Positions 60,340 through 64,000 of a stretch of DNA of 64,000 nt are shown piece after piece. Both the position numbers and the translations under genes were made by a program. The first letter of the stretch is position 1. Each line of letters begins with the position of its first letter. Under the pieces are notes generated by a model, which worked only from the letters and a program-made list of their open reading frames with translations, had not been told where the DNA came from and did no database searches. The stretch spans positions 4,030,001 to 4,094,000 of the forward strand of contig BSBN01001149.1 in NCBI GenBank assembly GCA_027924645.1, written 5' to 3'. The DNA comes from Cunninghamia lanceolata. Its lineage: Eukaryota > Streptophyta > Pinopsida > Cupressales > Cupressaceae.

Positions 60340-62760
60340 CCTAGTAAAAACTGCCTCTCTATCAATGAAATGCCTCAAATCCTAGAAGAACCTATGCTCT
60401 ATCATGAGTTGAGCCCACATGTTTGGGTTTGCTTTGCAGCCACAAATTTTTCATGTGTGCATAGATCTAATCCTACTTTATGTGCACTTTTACTCTACAA
60501 CTCCCTTGGTTGGTCTCAATTTGCTCTGTAGGCTTTCTTTTTGATATCTAGGGGCTAGTTGTTTTTAAAAATGCGTTGGAAGGGTTTTCTTAGATATGTT
60601 CACCTAGGTTAGCCCCTAGAAATGTGTGTCAAAAGATCAAAGACAACAAGCAAACACCCTAGAATGAGGAATGCAAATTCATTATCCTTTTAAATGCACC
60701 AAATCTAAGTGTTTCCATATTAATTGCTCATTATATGCTTCTAGGATGAGAGAGGATGATTGAATGTGTGAGGATGTGAAATGAGTACAAATGAATACCT
60801 TTAAATATAAGCATATAACACCAAGTTGAGGAAATGTGTGTTTGGTCAGCTCACAATGGCTAGTATAATAGGTGGGAGTCAACCAAATATGAATTTAAAT
60901 TTTAGAAAGGTAGAGATCGAGTTTGTGACTCTAATATCCTCAACCAATTTTAATATATTATTTAACACTTCCAGATCATGAAGATCTCATGAGAGCAAGG
61001 TGAGAGCATATGGTGAGTAAATATTATTATTCAACATTTTTTGATCACCAAAATCCCATTAGGGAAAGGAATGATCATTGAATAATAATTTATATATAAT
61101 TTTAAATAACAACAATACCTAGAAAGATGTAACGATGGATTGCAAATATAATATAGATGTGTTAAAGCTTCAAAGAATAACACACAAATATGAGTAAAGC
61201 TTCCTCAACAATAAAAAGTTGCTTCAATGATTACAAAATATATGTTTCCACAATATACTAAATCTTTAGAAATATGAAAGTTGCTACAAATATCAAATAC
61301 CAAAATATATGCTAAAATCTAAACAAAGGTACAAATACAACCTTTGTGTCAGATTGCTCTCAAGAAAACAAAATATTTTTATCCTCCAATCTCTAAGAAA
61401 CCAAAGGGGTTTCATCCTCTAATCTCTAGAATCTAAAGGTTTTCATCCTTGAATCCTCTAGTTGAACACAAGGCTCAAACTATGATAGAAAAGAGTGAAT
61501 AAATTGGTAGATGTCTCAAAGGCAACCAAGCACCTCGATATATAGCATCAATAGGGCACAAATTTCCAACACTCCTATCCCTCTCGAAGATAGCAATTAA
61601 AATATTAATGAGATTTTTTCTCCAAAATTGCCCCCATTTTGTCATGAATACCAACTTGTAACTCCTCATTATTTTTTATCATACAATTTGTCATGAAGAA
61701 GCTGCCAAGTGTCTTTAGGGTTACCACAACCCTTTATGGAAACCCACACCCCATATTATTTATTATTTTAGTTGTTACTAAACCATGGCCCCTTTATTAA
61801 AGTATTAATATATCCCTATCAGGTAAATAAAGATAGACCTCCCACATAAACCAATTAATTAGAAAGAGACATTACCATGACTACAAGTTTGACCTCGCGA
61901 TCATAGAAATGGCCTTAGGTGGGGAAATGGTTGTGGTTGTATGGAGGGTGAATATCGAGGTATGTGTGGAGTCATAAATACCATGATAAGTGGGAATGTA
62001 TTAGCATATGTGTAGATGTGGGTAGATGTATGGCGAGGGTGTGTATACTTTTGCTTTGTCCTAGGTCAAGTTCATGGCCTTGGGCTTGTTTCATAGTTGC
62101 AGATTCATCCTCTATGTGTGGATCTAATCTCGCTTTGTGTATACTTCTACTATGTGACTCGCTTGGTTGATCTCAATTTGTTCTGCTCTTTTTTATATCT
62201 AGGGACTCACGATATTTAAAAATACCTTGGAAGCATTGTCATTATGTTGCAATGAGACATGTTCATCTATGTCAACTCTTGAAAATGTGAGTAAAAAGAT
62301 TGAAGACAATAGGCTGACACCCTAAAATAGGGTATGCAAATTTGTTACTCCTTTTAAATGCACCAAATCTAAGTGCTTCACTATTAATTACTCCTTAGAT
62401 GCTTCTAGCATGAGAGAGGATGATCAAATGTGGAAGGATGTGAAATGAGTGCCAATGAATGCCTTTAAATACAAGCACATAGCACCAAATCATATAAATG
62501 TGTGTTTAGTCAGCTCACAATGACTAGTAGAATAGTTGGGAGTCAATCAAATTTGAATATGAATTTTAGAAAGGTAGGGGTTGATCCATGAGCAAGGGGT
62601 CGAGTCCGCAATCCAAAAAATAACCCTAGGTGGACAAATGGTCATGGATGTATGGAGGGTGAATATTGCGGTATGTGCAGAGTCATAAATGTCATAAATA
62701 AGTGAGGAATCCACTGACATATGTGTATATATAGATAAATATATAGGCAACCTTGTATAT
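60340..62760 (+). repeat. Direct repeats of a ~690-bp unit
   Basis: About 60420-60920 matches 62080-62585 (AAATGCACCAAATCTAAGTG, GTCAGCTCACAATG and GAAAGGTAG blocks). About 61900-62010 matches 62600-62710 (GTATGGAGGGTGAATAT, AGTCATAAAT). So a unit of roughly 690 bp starts near 61895 and begins again near 62585, with another partial copy at 60.4-60.9 kb. Between 60.92 and 61.89 kb the sequence is AT-rich with no gene. Confidence 0.65.
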
Positions 62761-62770
62761 AAAGATATAA

Positions 62771-62920
62771 AAGCTACATGAATAAGTCCAACTTCACACA
62801 AAATTATATGTATATAATAAAAACTACATGAAGGAGTCCAACTTCACACAAAATTATATGTATATAATAAAAACTACATGAAGGAGTCCAACTTCACACA
62901 AAATTATGTGTATATTATTT
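62771..62920. repeat. Three-copy 50-bp tandem repeat
   Basis: Units start at 62771, 62821 and 62871 with A-A-(G/A)-CTACATGAA; the second and third are nearly identical. Confidence 0.9.
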
Positions 62921-62924
62921 TTAA

Positions 62925-63064
62925 TACTAGAGTCTACATCATATAAACTTTGACCCCTATATATACTCATATACTCACAAAACTAAATGGGAAATAGCAT
63001 GGATGTGCAAATTTCACCATTACAATTGCATTGGGTCAAAGTTTATATGACGTAGACTCTAGCA
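62925..63064. repeat. 32-bp-arm inverted repeat
   Basis: Arms 62925-62956 and 63033-63064 match at about 30 of 32 bases. The 76-base spacer contains AAATGGGAAATAG and TTTCACCATTACAATT, related to copy A near 50960 and copy B near 59750. Confidence 0.8.
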
Positions 63065-63129
63065 TAAAAAACTAGAGTCGTGTTGAAGTAAATTTTTAGC
63101 GGAATTCAAAATGAACAATTGTGACATCG

Positions 63130-63480
63130 ACTGGATCCGCTTAAACTACAGTTTTGTGCTTGTGTCATTCAAGTTAAAGAGAATTACAGACGGCAAATGA
63201 ATGATTCGTCACCGCCGAGAAAAGCGAACAGCCCAGCCTCGTGCATCAATTGCTCTCAGCGACTGATTGAATGGAAGCAGGACTTTGAATTGCAGTTGCC
63301 CATCTTGACGTTGATCGGCTTGACCTCAAATTTGGCCATAATGCCAGTCATTCACTAGGTGTATGACCCACCAGAGGGTTATACAAAATGTCTCTACCAT
63401 TGAAAATCCCAGCTATTTGCCTCTATATTTTATGTGGACAATCAATATATATGACTTTGGAGGGCGTTGTGAGATTGAGA
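63130..63480 (-). repeat. Diverged reverse-oriented fragment of the A/B repeat
   Basis: On the minus strand the order GAGGGCG... to GGGCAACTGCAATTCAAAGTCCTGC and then CTTGAATGACACAAGCACAA matches copy A near 44220-44400 and 45060-45095, with the middle deleted. Here the segment contains ATGGGCAACTGC (Met-Gly-Asn-Cys, a myristoylation-like start) where copies A and B have AAGGGCAACTGC. The frame ends after about 15 codons. Confidence 0.5.
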
Positions 63481-64000
63481 TAGTTTCAATGGTTGAGATA
63501 GTATTTGTGCATTTAAGGTCTAATATTTTTAAAAGTTTAGCACTAGTAGTTATGATTTTAAAGTTGTTAGTGTTGACTATAAGTACTAATAATTGAATGA
63601 AATGTGCCCTTTAGATCTAAAAAGCAACCAATCATGTGATGCCACCTCAGCGTACCAACAAAACATGACTTAATGCACACCTACTGGTCCACCCTTTTTT
63701 TGGGGGAATTATTTGACAACTCAACAAAAAAGCATGTTGATGTGGCCCTGAAACCTTAGTTATAAGCAGGGGCCTTGCCAAGTAAGCTACTGTAAAAATT
63801 TTCGAGTGATTCGAAATTGCCATGTTGATTTTGAGAGGCGTGAAGTTAGGGTGCTCAACTACTGGGTCCTCTCCCCTATGGAGGAAAGCAGAAATAAAGA
63901 CAGCAGCGGCCCTGGTGTTAAGGAGGAGTACAAAGGAGGAATAACTCTTTTTGTTGGGGGAGTTGTACACTTTACTTAAATATCATCAGTTCAATGGTCA
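63481..64000. other. Spacer with a short A/B-like piece
   Basis: 63835-63885 resembles, on the minus strand, copy A near 45140-45180 (GGGGAGAGGAC, CACCCTAACTTCA). Otherwise no gene is seen; the frame 63647-63970 has no known motif. Confidence 0.4.

Overview
This is repeat-rich plant nuclear DNA with no intact host gene. The evidence is plant-type Ty1/Copia and Ty3/Gypsy retrotransposons, tRNA-primed binding sites, a LINE ORF1 remnant and AT-rich low-complexity spacers. Long-LTR nests of this kind are typical of very large seed-plant genomes; a gymnosperm is plausible but nothing here proves the species.

Left half (about 3-35.7 kb) is a three-level nest. The oldest layer is a decayed minus-strand Copia element whose 5' LTR lies at 34767-35669. 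Its integrase gene is cut in two (33.0-34.7 kb and 4.4-5.13 kb) by a large element with ~5.1 kb LTRs, ~3 kb of internal DNA and no pol genes (5131-33006, target duplication ATTCC). The left LTR of that LARD-like element then received two related Copia elements resembling Sireviruses, in opposite orientations and 665 bp apart: Sire-1 (9620-17107, minus, target duplication GAATT, LTRs nearly identical) and Sire-2 (17772-24860, plus, target duplication GTTTA, more decayed). Left of the nest lie part of a gypsy-type LTR with its PBS (3.04-4.2 kb) and an unusual cluster of TTGTAT/ATACAA hairpins (0.85-1.54 kb).

Right half (35.7-64 kb) holds an old plus-strand gypsy element (36339-42775, target duplication AAGAT) with only a degenerate gag. 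It also holds a ~3.2 kb duplicated sequence present as copy A (split, 44.18-45.97 and 50.19-51.67 kb) and copy B (57.20-60.34 kb). Copy A is interrupted by 4.2 kb containing a palindrome, a 16-bp tandem array, telomere-like repeats facing each other, a SINE candidate and a nearly perfect 61-bp-arm foldback. A LINE ORF1 remnant lies next to copy B, and the right end carries local tandem, direct and inverted repeats.

The most interesting signal is in the RNA leader encoded by the Sire-1/Sire-2 LTRs: four consecutive tiny hairpins with constant AGTG-type loops and changing but still paired stems, plus a fifth. One LTR shows a compensatory C-G to T-A pair change. The same elements have a hairpin starting right after the pol stop codon, reiterated polypurine tracts before the 3' LTR (Sire-1), and nonsense codons that are mainly CAG-to-TAG changes, as expected from methylcytosine decay at CHG sites.
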